A stretch of 64,000 bases of DNA from Deltaproteobacteria bacterium (GTDB lineage Bacteria; Desulfobacterota; Syntrophobacteria; Syntrophobacterales; Thermodesulforhabdaceae): the NCBI GenBank assembly GCA_019309115.1, contig JAFDGW010000014.1:1-64000 (forward strand). The letters run 5' to 3'. A model generated the notes under the pieces. It ran no database searches, was not told where the DNA came from, and saw nothing but the letters and a program-made list of their open reading frames with translations. The position numbers and the translations under genes are program-made. Positions 1 to 8,368 of this stretch are shown one piece after another; positions within the stretch are counted from its first letter, which is position 1, and the number at the start of each line of letters is the position of its first letter.

Positions 1-154
1 CGGATAGTGGTTTATCAACTACTACTCTACTTGCATGGCTGTGTGTGGTAAGAATCTCAATACTTACTCATTTAATCAGGAATAAGGAAGCAGGTGCAGG
101 AAAAAGGTGACGGTGTAATTCAGAGATGGTTGCGCTACAGTGCTGAGGAAATAG
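1..154. other. Unassigned left edge
   Basis: No reading frame here looks like the end of a recognisable cell-wall gene. Frames 1 and 2 are stopped early. Frame 3 stays open to about position 110, but its translation matches no MraY, MurD or MurF C-terminus that I know. The segment probably holds the leader of ftsW, whose ribosome binding site GAGGA lies at 145-149. Confidence 0.4.
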
Positions 155-1309
155 ATGGGCATTCGTCAAGGTCAAAAAAATTCCGCATCAGATATACCGG
201 GTCGCCATGTAGGGCGCGAGATTTTCCTGATTTCTTCTATCCTCATCGCATTTGGCATGGTTATTCTTTTTTCCGCTAGTTTTCTTTACAGCCTGGATTT
301 GAATGGAAATCCCTTTTACTTTCTTAAAAAGCAGTTTTGTTACGGGATCGTTTTCTTCGTGGTGGTTTTTTTGACTTCTTGTTTTCCCCTCAAGTTTTAC
401 TACAGGGCTTCGAAATGGGCCGTGGTCTTTTTTATGTTGCTCCTTGGGGGATTGCTCATTCCTGGAGTTGGGACGTGTTATAACAATGCTTGTCGTTGGT
501 ATCTTCTCCCAGGTGGTGTTCACTTCCAGCCGGCTGAGTTTGCTAAAGTTTGCTGGACAGTTTACCTTGCTTCTGCGCTCGTTCGGCGACAGGAAAAGCT
601 TGCCAGTTTTACCGACGGCCTCCTTTTCTACACGATTTGGGCGAGTTTGCTTGCGGGTCTTATCCTGCTTGAACCGGATTTCGGCGGCGCATTGTTAATC
701 GGGTTTATAATGGTCGTGATGCTTGCCGGTGCGGGAGTTCCCTGGAGGCACTTTCTTGTATACCTACTAATCGGAGCACTGGTCTTTTACTTTTTCGTTT
801 ATCGAGTGGACTACCGCTGGGAACGCGTCATATCCACGTACAACCCCTGGGACAACCCTCGAGCCCAGGGCTACCAGATTATTCAGTCCTGGATCGCTAT
901 AGGTTCGGGCGGTATTTTAGGGCATGGATTGGGACAGGGTCTAGAAAAGCTCCGTTTTCTTCCGGAGCCCTTTACAGACTTCATTCTGTCAGTGGTGGGG
1001 CATGAATTAGGTTTTATAGGCATGAGCTTTACGATGTTGTTTTATTTGACCTTTTTGCTTGCGCTTTACGAAAGTTGGAAGGGATTTAGAATGCCCGAGA
1101 ACCGGTTGCTGGGATTGGGTATTTTGTCTCTCTTTGCAGTACAAATCCTTACAAACGGTGCGATTGTCGTGGGACTCTTTCCGACAAAAGGGTTGCCCTT
1201 GCCATTTTTGTCTTATGGTGGGAGTCATCTGGTGGCTGCAGGGGTAATGCTAGGGCTCTGGTTAAGAATGATTCGGGAAGAGAGAATCGGAGAATGGGAA
1301 TGGAAATAG
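155..1309 (+). CDS. ftsW: FtsW, peptidoglycan glycosyltransferase of the divisome
   Basis: SEDS-family integral membrane protein of 384 residues that polymerises lipid II at the division septum. The product is a chain of hydrophobic segments, with the family loop around LPEPFTDFILSVVGHELGF and the C-terminal SYGGSHLVAAG motif. The ATG at 155 follows GAGGA with 5-base spacing. The end overlaps murC by 16 bases, which fits translational coupling inside a dcw operon. RodA is the paralogous alternative, but the murC-murB neighbourhood favours FtsW. The murG gene that often sits between ftsW and murC is not here. Confidence 0.93.
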   Translation: MGIRQGQKNSASDIPGRHVGREIFLISSILIAFGMVILFSASFLYSLDLNGNPFYFLKKQFCYGIVFFVVVFLTSCFPLKFYYRASKWAVVFFMLLLGGLLIPGVGTCYNNACRWYLLPGGVHFQPAEFAKVCWTVYLASALVRRQEKLASFTDGLLFYTIWASLLAGLILLEPDFGGALLIGFIMVVMLAGAGVPWRHFLVYLLIGALVFYFFVYRVDYRWERVISTYNPWDNPRAQGYQIIQSWIAIGSGGILGHGLGQGLEKLRFLPEPFTDFILSVVGHELGFIGMSFTMLFYLTFLLALYESWKGFRMPENRLLGLGILSLFAVQILTNGAIVVGLFPTKGLPLPFLSYGGSHLVAAGVMLGLWLRMIREERIGEWEWK

Positions 1310-2706
1310 TGTACCCGTCTTTTCGAAAGGTTCATTTTATTGGCATTGGTGGCATAGGCATGAGTGGAATTGCCGAGGTCCTTCTTAATATGGGCTACGA
1401 GGTGTCAGGTTCTGACGTTAGGGAAAGTGAAACCACGCGAAGGCTGAGAGAACTGGGAGCTCGGATAACAATAGGGCACAGCCCGGACAATATTTGGGAA
1501 GTCGATGTTGTGGTGTATTCATCTGCGATCCGAAATGACAACGTTGAGTTACAGGCGGCAAAACGCATAGGTACAGTACCCGTTATTCCCCGAGCTGAAA
1601 TGTTGGCCGAATTGATGCGTATGAAACATTCCATACTGGTGGCCGGCGCACACGGCAAAACTACTACCACTTCTATGATAGGTGCTGTCCTTCACGAAGC
1701 CGGCATGGATCCAACTGTAGTAATTGGTGGGAGGCTGAATGCCTGGGGTACCAATGCGAGGATGGGAAATGGAAACTTTTTCGTAGCGGAAGCGGACGAA
1801 AGCGATGGCACTTTTCTTTTGCTATCTCCTTCCATTGCCGTCGTCACCAACATAGATCGTGAGCATATGGATTATTATCGAGATTTGGATCACATTATTG
1901 ATGCCTTTGTGCAGTTTGTTAATCGAGTGCCCTTTTACGGGCTCGCTGTCGTATGTTATGATGATAAAAACATACGAACGGGGATTTTACCTCGCCTAAA
2001 GCGTCGCTACCTGAGTTACGGATTTCACGAAGGTGCTGAGTTAAGAGCAGTCGGGTTTCGCCCGAGTGGTTATGGTTCGGAGTTCGATGTAGTTTTTCGA
2101 GGTGAAAAGGTTTGTTCCGTTCGAGCTGGTGTCCCGGGCAGACATAATGTCCTGAATGCTCTAGCGGTAATTGGGGTTGGTTGGGAGCTCGGACTGGACT
2201 GGAGTGTCATCTGCCGGGGGCTTGCTGGGTTTTCAGGCGTTCAGAGGCGTCTGCAGATAAAAGGAGAAACCCATGGCATAGTGGTTATGGACGATTACGG
2301 TCACCACCCTACGGAAATAAAAGCCGTGCTGGAAACCCTTAGGTTGTATTATCCCGAAAGACGCATTGTGGTGGTATTTCAACCTCATCGATATTCAAGG
2401 ACTCACGCACTTGAGGAAGAATTTATGGACGCTTTTGATGAATGTGATCTTTTGATCACGACCGAAATTTATCCGGCGGGCGAAGAAGCTATACCAGGTG
2501 TTACCGGTGAGAGGCTGACTCGGAGAATTGTTGAATCGCTGGGGCGCAGGGGTGTTCAGTTAGATGTTGAATTTTGCCCGTCAGAAGAGGATGTGCTTTT
2601 TGCTCTTCAGAAGGTAACAAAAGAAGGGGATCTGGTAATTACCCTTGGGGCCGGGAACGTATGGCAGATTGGCGAGAAATTTTTGAAAATACTTCAAGGC
2701 TCTTGA
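1294..2706 (+). CDS. murC: MurC, UDP-N-acetylmuramate--L-alanine ligase
   Basis: Cytoplasmic ATP-dependent ligase that adds the first L-alanine of the peptidoglycan stem peptide. The 470-residue length is normal. Visible features are the N-terminal nucleotide-binding motif GIGGIGMSGIAEVL (about residues 17-30), the Mur ligase P-loop GAHGKTTTT (118-126), the AEADESDGTF segment, the DDYGHHPTEI stretch and the C-terminal LGAGNVWQIG. It overlaps ftsW upstream and the proposed start of murB downstream, consistent with one cell-wall transcript. Confidence 0.97.
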   Translation: MGMEIVYPSFRKVHFIGIGGIGMSGIAEVLLNMGYEVSGSDVRESETTRRLRELGARITIGHSPDNIWEVDVVVYSSAIRNDNVELQAAKRIGTVPVIPRAEMLAELMRMKHSILVAGAHGKTTTTSMIGAVLHEAGMDPTVVIGGRLNAWGTNARMGNGNFFVAEADESDGTFLLLSPSIAVVTNIDREHMDYYRDLDHIIDAFVQFVNRVPFYGLAVVCYDDKNIRTGILPRLKRRYLSYGFHEGAELRAVGFRPSGYGSEFDVVFRGEKVCSVRAGVPGRHNVLNALAVIGVGWELGLDWSVICRGLAGFSGVQRRLQIKGETHGIVVMDDYGHHPTEIKAVLETLRLYYPERRIVVVFQPHRYSRTHALEEEFMDAFDECDLLITTEIYPAGEEAIPGVTGERLTRRIVESLGRRGVQLDVEFCPSEEDVLFALQKVTKEGDLVITLGAGNVWQIGEKFLKILQGS

Positions 2707-3662
2707 ACAAAGAAATCCTGAAATTTCTTACTGGAGGTATGGTAAGGGCAACTCGCAGATCGACCGAACTGGTAAGATTTTCAGTAACTGTAGGAGCCTC
2801 ACTGGCACAGATGACGACCTTTCGAATAGGTGGCGTAGCCGGGCTTTTCGTGGAACCTTTGGATCAAAAATCCCTTGAATCGTTCATTCAATTCCTCAGG
2901 GAGATTGGAAGTCCTTGGCGTTTGCTCGGCGGTGGCAGTAATCTGCTCGTTGCTAACCGATTTTTCCCCGAACCGATAATTTCGCTGAGGAGATGTGCTT
3001 CTTTCATTGAGGTTATGAGTGAAACTGATGATGTTGTGGTTATCAGGGTGGGAGGCGGAGTCAAAACACGGACTCTGCTGAATTATTGTGTCCGTAGAGG
3101 ACTGTCGGGTTGCGAATTTCTGGCGGGCATACCGGCGACGCTGGGAGGTGCAGTTTTCATGAATGCCGGCACTTCAGACGGCACAATGCAGGATATAGTG
3201 GACTCTGTAACGGTTATCGATAGAGACAAAGGGATGCTCAAGTTACGTCAGGGTCAGGGTGCTGATTTTCACCCTCTTTATCGGTCGTCGGGAATTGCAA
3301 ATGGATCTGTTGTCTACGATGCTAGGTTAAAGCTGCGAAAGAATTCACCTGAAAAAATCCGTGGAAAGATTTGCTCAATAATGAAACGTCGTCTGGCAAC
3401 TCAGCCTATAGGGATGCCTTCGGCCGGTTGTGTCTTCAAGAACCCATCATCAGACCTTCCTGCTGGCCTTTTAATTGACCACTGTGGTTTGAAGGGCTTC
3501 CGAATTGGAGGAGCCGAAATCAGTCGAAAGCACGCAAACTGGATTATTAACACAGGCGGTGCAAGCTACAATGACGTGGTGACTTTAATGGCGTTGATAA
3601 AGGATAGAGTGTATGAACAATTTACTGTAAAACTTGAGGAGGAAGTTCAATGTTGGGATTAG
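2661..3662 (+). CDS. murB: MurB, UDP-N-acetylenolpyruvoylglucosamine reductase
   Basis: FAD-dependent reductase that makes UDP-N-acetylmuramate. Motifs seen are TTFRIGG, the FAD-binding LLGGGSNLL, GCEFLAGIPATLGGAVFMNAG and the C-terminal ISRKHANWIINTG. At the catalytic position of PSAGCVFKNP a cysteine stands where E. coli MurB has serine. Two starts are possible. The ATG at 2661 overlaps murC by 46 bases and is chosen here. The ATG at 2739 has GGAGG only one base upstream, too close for a normal site, but would give a protein of usual N-terminal length. The end overlaps the next gene by 13 bases. Confidence 0.93.
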   Translation: MADWREIFENTSRLLNKEILKFLTGGMVRATRRSTELVRFSVTVGASLAQMTTFRIGGVAGLFVEPLDQKSLESFIQFLREIGSPWRLLGGGSNLLVANRFFPEPIISLRRCASFIEVMSETDDVVVIRVGGGVKTRTLLNYCVRRGLSGCEFLAGIPATLGGAVFMNAGTSDGTMQDIVDSVTVIDRDKGMLKLRQGQGADFHPLYRSSGIANGSVVYDARLKLRKNSPEKIRGKICSIMKRRLATQPIGMPSAGCVFKNPSSDLPAGLLIDHCGLKGFRIGGAEISRKHANWIINTGGASYNDVVTLMALIKDRVYEQFTVKLEEEVQCWD

Positions 3663-5053
3663 CCATGTTAAAAAGACTGGCTTGTTCTTTGGTCGGCTTT
3701 AAGGTTCGTTACAATGGGCAAGATCACGCGGGCGCGTGCTTCAAATGGCTCTTTATCGTCATTGGATTTGCTTTCTGTGTAGGCATTTGCTCAAATGTCG
3801 GAGCTGCTTCAGACAATGGCAAATCTATACCCCAGTGCGTAAAGTGTCACACTAAGGTGACCCCGGGAATAGTTGCCGATTGGAAGGCCAGCGCTCATGC
3901 CGAAAATGGGGTTGTTTGTTCCGACTGTCACGGTAGTGAACATACGAGCAAAAAAACAGTCAACTTGGTTAAGTTTCCGGACGAAAACGCCTGTGGCGAA
4001 TGTCATACCCAGCAGTTGGAGCAATTTCTACGAGGAAAGCACAGCAAGGGGTGGCTGGCGTTGAACGCCCTGCCGGTTACCGACTTAGAACCTGACGAGC
4101 TTATTGAAGGCGCACGAGGATGTGGCGGATGCCATAATATGGGCATCAAACCTCCGAAGGAAAGAGAACGGTTGCGTAAAATGGGGTATCATTATTCTGT
4201 AAATTCTTGTGATGAGTGCCACACACGCCATCTTTTTTCCGTGAAAGAAGCCAGAGATCCTCATGTCTGCCAGCAGTGCCACATGGGGTTTGACCATCCG
4301 CAATGGGAAATGTGGAGTTCCTCAAAACACGGTGAACGATGGTTTGCAAAACAGCGTGGCGAACTTCCAGAATCTGCTCAGGCTCCAACGTGCCAGTTTT
4401 GCCATTTACCAGATGGCACCCACGAAAACCACACAGCATGGGGTTTTCTTGGGGTTAGATTACCCATGCCCAATGATAAACAATGGGCGCAGGACAGGGT
4501 AACGATACTGAAGGCACTGGGGGTCCTTGATCCCTTCACGGGAAAGCCGACGGGAAGGCTGGAAGCTGTGAAACAGTTGGATCTTGCGCGCCTTACTGAA
4601 GAGGCTTGGCAGCGGGAACGTAAGAACATGCTCGGCCGCTGTCAACACTGTCATTCGGCGTCCTTCGCCAAAAAGCAACTGGAAATGGGGGATGCCATGA
4701 TTCAGAAAGCCGACCGACTTATGGCTGAAGCAATCAACACTGTTGCGGAATTATACAGCGATGGAATTATAAAAAAACCCAAGGCTTATACCTTTGCCTA
4801 TCCTGATTTTCTTTACTTTATGCGAACCGGAGGTGGTGACCTATCTAAGGCGTCTCATATCGATCAGGTGTTGTTGACCATGTTCCTCAAACATAGAATG
4901 CGCACCTATCAGGCATTTTTCCACATGAGCCCGGATTACGCTTACTGGTATGGATGGGCAATGATGTCAAAAGACCTTGCCAAAATTAAAGAAATGGCTG
5001 AAGTTCTTCGATCTACAAGGAAACCAGCCGATAGAGACGGAACAGATAAATGA
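3650..5053 (+). CDS. Octaheme c-type cytochrome of the hydroxylamine oxidoreductase (HAO) family
   Basis: Predicted periplasmic or membrane-anchored multiheme protein of 467 residues. Eight CXXCH heme sites start at residues 63, 90, 115, 158, 187, 207, 248 and 331, as in HAO-type octaheme proteins. A hydrophobic export segment spans about 33-50. Family signature stretches are CDECHTRHLFS, CHMGFDHPQWEMW and the C-terminal helical MSPDYAYWYGWAMM. HAO relatives either oxidise hydroxylamine or hydrazine, or act as reductases of nitrite or hydroxylamine; the tyrosine that crosslinks heme 4 decides this and cannot be judged by eye. A Shine-Dalgarno AGGAGG precedes the start, which lies inside the end of murB. 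No quinol-oxidising partner gene is adjacent. Confidence 0.85.
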   Translation: MLGLAMLKRLACSLVGFKVRYNGQDHAGACFKWLFIVIGFAFCVGICSNVGAASDNGKSIPQCVKCHTKVTPGIVADWKASAHAENGVVCSDCHGSEHTSKKTVNLVKFPDENACGECHTQQLEQFLRGKHSKGWLALNALPVTDLEPDELIEGARGCGGCHNMGIKPPKERERLRKMGYHYSVNSCDECHTRHLFSVKEARDPHVCQQCHMGFDHPQWEMWSSSKHGERWFAKQRGELPESAQAPTCQFCHLPDGTHENHTAWGFLGVRLPMPNDKQWAQDRVTILKALGVLDPFTGKPTGRLEAVKQLDLARLTEEAWQRERKNMLGRCQHCHSASFAKKQLEMGDAMIQKADRLMAEAINTVAELYSDGIIKKPKAYTFAYPDFLYFMRTGGGDLSKASHIDQVLLTMFLKHRMRTYQAFFHMSPDYAYWYGWAMMSKDLAKIKEMAEVLRSTRKPADRDGTDK

Positions 5054-5523
5054 GGGTCCGAAAAGCGAAAGTGGCCGATGTTCCGGTCATAAAGCAGGTT
5101 ATTCAACCTTTTGTGGCTGCCGGTCGTATGTTGCCAAGGTCTCTGAGCGAGCTATATTCCAAGCTTAGGGACTTCTATGTTTGTGAAGACAGCGGTGGTA
5201 GAATAGTTGGATGTTGTGGTTTGCATATAGTCTGGGCGGATCTTGCTGAGATAGTCTCTCTGGCTGTTATTGAGCAGGAACAAAGGAAAGGAATAGGGCA
5301 GCGCCTTGTGAATGCCTGTTTGGAAGAAGCCAAGGATCTTGGCATTTCACGAGTTTTCGTGCTCACTTACGAGCAGGCATTTTTTGAAAAACTGGGATTC
5401 AAGGTGGTAGATAAGTCTATTTTCCCTCACAAAATATGGGAAGATTGTCTGAAATGTCCCAAATTTCCGGAATGTGACGAGATAGCAATGCTTTTGGTTT
5501 TGAACAGAGGTTATGCCAATTAG
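5050..5523 (+). CDS. GNAT N-acetyltransferase, short ArgA-type N-acetylglutamate synthase
   Basis: Small cytoplasmic acetyltransferase (157 residues) resembling the short N-acetylglutamate synthases that start arginine biosynthesis in several deltaproteobacteria. The acetyl-CoA loop appears as QRKGIGQRLV near residue 80, and the typical C-terminal stretch KIWEDCLKCPKFPECDE is present with its cysteines. The start codon overlaps the stop of the cytochrome gene (ATGA), so the two are translationally coupled although no functional link is obvious. The substrate assignment rests on overall resemblance; a generic GNAT enzyme remains possible. Confidence 0.8.
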   Translation: MRVRKAKVADVPVIKQVIQPFVAAGRMLPRSLSELYSKLRDFYVCEDSGGRIVGCCGLHIVWADLAEIVSLAVIEQEQRKGIGQRLVNACLEEAKDLGISRVFVLTYEQAFFEKLGFKVVDKSIFPHKIWEDCLKCPKFPECDEIAMLLVLNRGYAN

Positions 5524-5538
5524 GCTGATAACTCAAAT

Positions 5539-5565
5539 GAGGCACCTTCAACACGGAGGTGCCTC
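5539..5565. terminator. Hairpin between convergent genes
   Basis: A perfect 9-bp stem, GAGGCACCT paired with AGGTGCCTC, with a 9-base loop sits between the end of the acetyltransferase gene (+) and the end of the crotonase gene (-). No strong T-run follows on either strand, so it may act as a bidirectional pause or RNA-end stabiliser rather than a classic intrinsic terminator. Confidence 0.6.
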
Positions 5566-5594
5566 GAAATGCTGTCATTAGTGTTAAAGAAGGT

Positions 5595-6374
5595 TCACTT
5601 TTCTTTCCATTCTGGTTTCCTTTTTTCGAGAAAAGCCTTCACTCCTTCTTTAGCGTCTTCTGTGCAACATAACCTAGTGAAGACTTCGTTCATGTATTCG
5701 AATGCCCGATAGTAATCCATATCTTCGGCAGTATAAAATCCGGTTTTTGCAAGCTGGAGGGCTATTGGGCTCTTTTCTGCAAGTTTTGCTGCCCAGGCTT
5801 GAGCTTCATCTTCCAGTTTGTCGGCGGAGACCACGCGATTTATGAGCCCCATATCAAAAGCCTGCTGGGCGTTTACCAGATCTCCAAAGAAGAGTAATTC
5901 CAGAGCTCGTTTTCTTCCGATGGATCTTCTCACGGCCACCACCGGTCCGACACAGTTCAAGCCTACATTTATGGCTGTAAGCCCCATCCGGGCATTGTCT
6001 GCAGCTATTGCCAGGTCGCAAGCTGCTACCAGTCCCATTCCGTTTGCCACGGCAACACCGTGTACCTGGGCAATTACTGGTTTTTTGAGCTTGCTAATAG
6101 AAACTAGAGGACGCTCCATACATTCAACCCACTCCCGGTATTCCATGGCGTTTTTGTCGAAGAAATCCGCTACATCTATACCGGCGCAAAATGCCTTTCC
6201 TGCTCCTTTTATCACTATGACACGCACATCTCTGTCCGAGTCAAGTGCCCACAGAGCTTGATTCAATTCGTTGGCAAGTGTGAGGTTAAAAGTATTTAGC
6301 TTATCCGGCCGGTTGAGGGTTATCGTAGCGACCTTGTTTTCTTTTTTTTCAACCAGTAAGGTTTCATAGCTCAT
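5595..6374 (-). CDS. Enoyl-CoA hydratase/isomerase (crotonase) family protein with atypical active site
   Basis: Crotonase-fold protein of 259 residues, acting on a CoA thioester. The oxyanion-hole motifs FCAGID and GVAVANGMGLVAACD are present. At the two positions where classical enoyl-CoA hydratases carry their catalytic glutamates, this protein reads GMGLVAACD and MGLTAINVGL, with no glutamate at either. It is therefore unlikely to be an ordinary hydratase; an isomerase, dehalogenase, thioesterase-like or other crotonase chemistry is possible. The ATG has a strong AGGAGG upstream. It lies 12 bases after the DUF2333 gene on the same strand. Confidence 0.82.
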   Translation of the reverse strand: MSYETLLVEKKENKVATITLNRPDKLNTFNLTLANELNQALWALDSDRDVRVIVIKGAGKAFCAGIDVADFFDKNAMEYREWVECMERPLVSISKLKKPVIAQVHGVAVANGMGLVAACDLAIAADNARMGLTAINVGLNCVGPVVAVRRSIGRKRALELLFFGDLVNAQQAFDMGLINRVVSADKLEDEAQAWAAKLAEKSPIALQLAKTGFYTAEDMDYYRAFEYMNEVFTRLCCTEDAKEGVKAFLEKRKPEWKEK

Positions 6375-6386
6375 GGTTACCTCCTT

Positions 6387-7622
6387 TTAGAAACGGCTCA
6401 TTATTGACATTAAATGCGCTGCTTCGCTTAGCGGTGCATTTAAATTGGCCCTGTGGTTGGCAAAAAGTCCATCTAGATCACCATCAAGGATAATCCATGG
6501 ATCCATTTTTTCTGCACGGTGGAGTTCGTGAAGGATTTCGTCCATGATTTCAACAGCATCGATTGTAACAAGCTGTTCCTTAAAGCCGACGCGAACCACT
6601 TTTAGGATTTCATACATCACATGGGCAACGCCCTTGGCATAATAAAAAGCATCATCCGTTTCAAACCAGCTTACTGGTCGACCATCCGGGTGCTTATCCA
6701 TTATCAGGGTTCTGTTCACGTTACCAAGGAGGTCGCTATAGGAGACTATGAGAGCAAGCAAATTGTCTGTCCTATAGTAAAAACGCCTTTCGCCAGTTTT
6801 CAGCTTTTGCAGGAATTTTTTGAGATGCCCCACAGCCTCTTTATATTGACTTTCGGCAGATGGAAACCAGAATTGTGTAGCTTTGTTCATAAAGAGGTTT
6901 AAGGCGTCTTCCAGGTCTCGGTCGTAGGCGTCGGCTTCACCAAGCCTCGTAAGACTGTCTTTCAACCTTAGCGTGGTAAACCTCATGGCTTCGAGTACAC
7001 CGAGCTGAAAATTATTTACGTTGTCGGTGAATCGGCCAATGATCAGGTCGTTAGGGCGCCATCCAAGGAATCGGCCATTTAATTCATAATCCATCAATCG
7101 TATCATGGTTTCGACAAAAGTAACCCCTGGAATTGGTGATATCTCAGGCAGGACAACATGGTCCTCTTCTTCATGTGCTTCGTGAACACCCACCGGGGCT
7201 TCGTGGGGAGAAATCGGTTTTTCTCCGTGAGGCTTTTCTGCCTCGTGCGCTGGTGGTGCTACGGGGGATTTCTTGTGTGTAGTTGGAGGCGTAGGCGCAA
7301 AAGTTTTAAGGCGTTCCTCTGTCAGCTTTTCCCTTTTGGTGCCCAGCATTGGAATTTCCGCTTCGTGCCTCATAGCCGGACGATATCTTTCTTTCACCGT
7401 TTCAGACCTTTCGTGGGTTGCTCCATGAGCTGCCCTTGCTGCCCTTTCGTGAGCTATTCCCTCTGTTGCCCTTTTTATTGGCTCCATGCGGTGAAGGATA
7501 TTATGTTCAGCACCTTCCGGCAACAAGGTATGTCGTTGCAACGCCTTTACTATAGTTACAAATCCTAGCAAAGAGACTACAATTACTGCGATGATCGTAG
7601 AAATAATAACCTTACGATGCAT
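6387..7622 (-). CDS. DUF2333-like membrane-anchored protein
   Basis: Protein of about 411 residues with an N-terminal transmembrane segment at about residues 4-25, then a low-complexity linker rich in His, Glu and Pro (roughly 75-165), then a folded domain containing NDLIIGRFTDNVNNFQLG, which resembles DUF2333 proteins. The biochemical role of that family is unknown to me. The start at 7622 is chosen because AAGGAG sits at correct spacing; a longer reading frame upstream lies inside queD and is not expected to be translated. It overlaps the end of queD by 11 bases. Confidence 0.75.
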   Translation of the reverse strand: MHRKVIISTIIAVIVVSLLGFVTIVKALQRHTLLPEGAEHNILHRMEPIKRATEGIAHERAARAAHGATHERSETVKERYRPAMRHEAEIPMLGTKREKLTEERLKTFAPTPPTTHKKSPVAPPAHEAEKPHGEKPISPHEAPVGVHEAHEEEDHVVLPEISPIPGVTFVETMIRLMDYELNGRFLGWRPNDLIIGRFTDNVNNFQLGVLEAMRFTTLRLKDSLTRLGEADAYDRDLEDALNLFMNKATQFWFPSAESQYKEAVGHLKKFLQKLKTGERRFYYRTDNLLALIVSYSDLLGNVNRTLIMDKHPDGRPVSWFETDDAFYYAKGVAHVMYEILKVVRVGFKEQLVTIDAVEIMDEILHELHRAEKMDPWIILDGDLDGLFANHRANLNAPLSEAAHLMSIMSRF

Positions 7623-8010
7623 TTTCAGCTCCTTTGCCGAAATAGGTTGCACATGCCTTTTCTGATTCCCATGCTGACACGCTGTAAACTTGAACTTTCT
7701 CGCTGTTAAAGCGCTTGCTGAGTTTCTCAAAGATATATTTGGCGATATTTTCCGACGAAGGGTTAATCTCTTTGAAATAAGGCAAGTCATTCAAGTACTT
7801 ATGATCCAGCTTGCTGAGAACCTCACGGGTTGCCTCTTTGAGCTCCCCGAAATCGATCAGAACACCGCTCTCATCCAGCCTCGTTCCCCTGACAACAACC
7901 TCCACCTTCCAGTTGTGCCCATGTAATTCTTCACATTTGCCCTTGAAATTTCTAAGCCGATGCGCTCCAGCAAAGTCCGATATGATCTTGACTTCATAAA
8001 ATTCTTGCAT
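7612..8010 (-). CDS. queD: QueD, 6-carboxy-5,6,7,8-tetrahydropterin synthase
   Basis: Zinc enzyme of the queuosine/7-deazapurine pathway that converts dihydroneopterin triphosphate to carboxytetrahydropterin. The product is 132 residues, normal for QueD. The family motif CEELHGHNW gives the catalytic cysteine and two zinc-binding histidines; an earlier histidine is in GAHRL, and the C-terminal AWESEKACATYF matches the substrate-binding glutamate region. The ATG follows GAGGG. No queC, queE or queF lies beside it. A sigma-70-like promoter lies about 50 bases upstream. Confidence 0.93.
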   Translation of the reverse strand: MQEFYEVKIISDFAGAHRLRNFKGKCEELHGHNWKVEVVVRGTRLDESGVLIDFGELKEATREVLSKLDHKYLNDLPYFKEINPSSENIAKYIFEKLSKRFNSEKVQVYSVSAWESEKACATYFGKGAENAS

Positions 8011-8056
8011 ATTACCCTCATTTGTTTTACGGGGTGAGTGTTAGTAAATCAGAATC

Positions 8057-8085
8057 CATTTAATCAAAACAATATGTTCTGTCAA
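8057..8085 (-). promoter_or_regulatory. Sigma-70-type promoter of queD
   Basis: On the minus strand TTGACA (8085-8080) is followed after exactly 17 bases by TAAATG (8062-8057). The -35 is perfect; the -10 matches the consensus only in part. The expected start near 8050 leaves a leader of about 40 bases before queD. Confidence 0.55.
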
Positions 8086-8160
8086 ACTACAGAAAAACCT
8101 GCGGCTGAAATTGATTTTTGAATTTTGCAGGACAGATGGTTGGTAGATTGCCGTTATTGT

Positions 8161-8259
8161 TGGCGGAAGTGCATGGGAATCGAACCCACCGGGGACAGCC
8201 TTCACTGCCCCCCACCGGATTTGAAGTCCGGGAGCCCCACCAGCGGGCTAGGCACTTCC
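8161..8259 (-). tRNA. selC: tRNA-Sec (selenocysteine), anticodon TCA
   Basis: The minus strand folds as a selenocysteine tRNA of 99 bases including an encoded CCA end. The acceptor strands GGAAGTGC and GCACTTCC pair, the anticodon loop CTTCAAA gives anticodon TCA (8224-8222), and there is a long extra arm and a T-loop GTTCGATTC. The long acceptor stem and variable arm set it apart from tRNA-Ser. Its presence implies UGA recoding in this genome; no selenoprotein gene or selA/selB is visible in the window. Confidence 0.95.
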
Positions 8260-8269
8260 AAGAAGATCT

Positions 8270-8298
8270 TATATACAGATATGTTAAAAAGTTGACAA
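8270..8298 (-). promoter_or_regulatory. Sigma-70-type promoter of tRNA-Sec
   Basis: On the minus strand TTGTCA (8298-8293), 17 bases of spacer, then TATATA (8275-8270). The expected start at about 8263 lies just ahead of the first tRNA base at 8259, as usual for tRNA genes. Confidence 0.6.
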
Positions 8299-8368
8299 GT
8301 GGCAAACGAACTGGGAACTATCCCGGTAAGTTAAAGAGAAGAACATCAAAAACGTTAAGGAGTACAGT

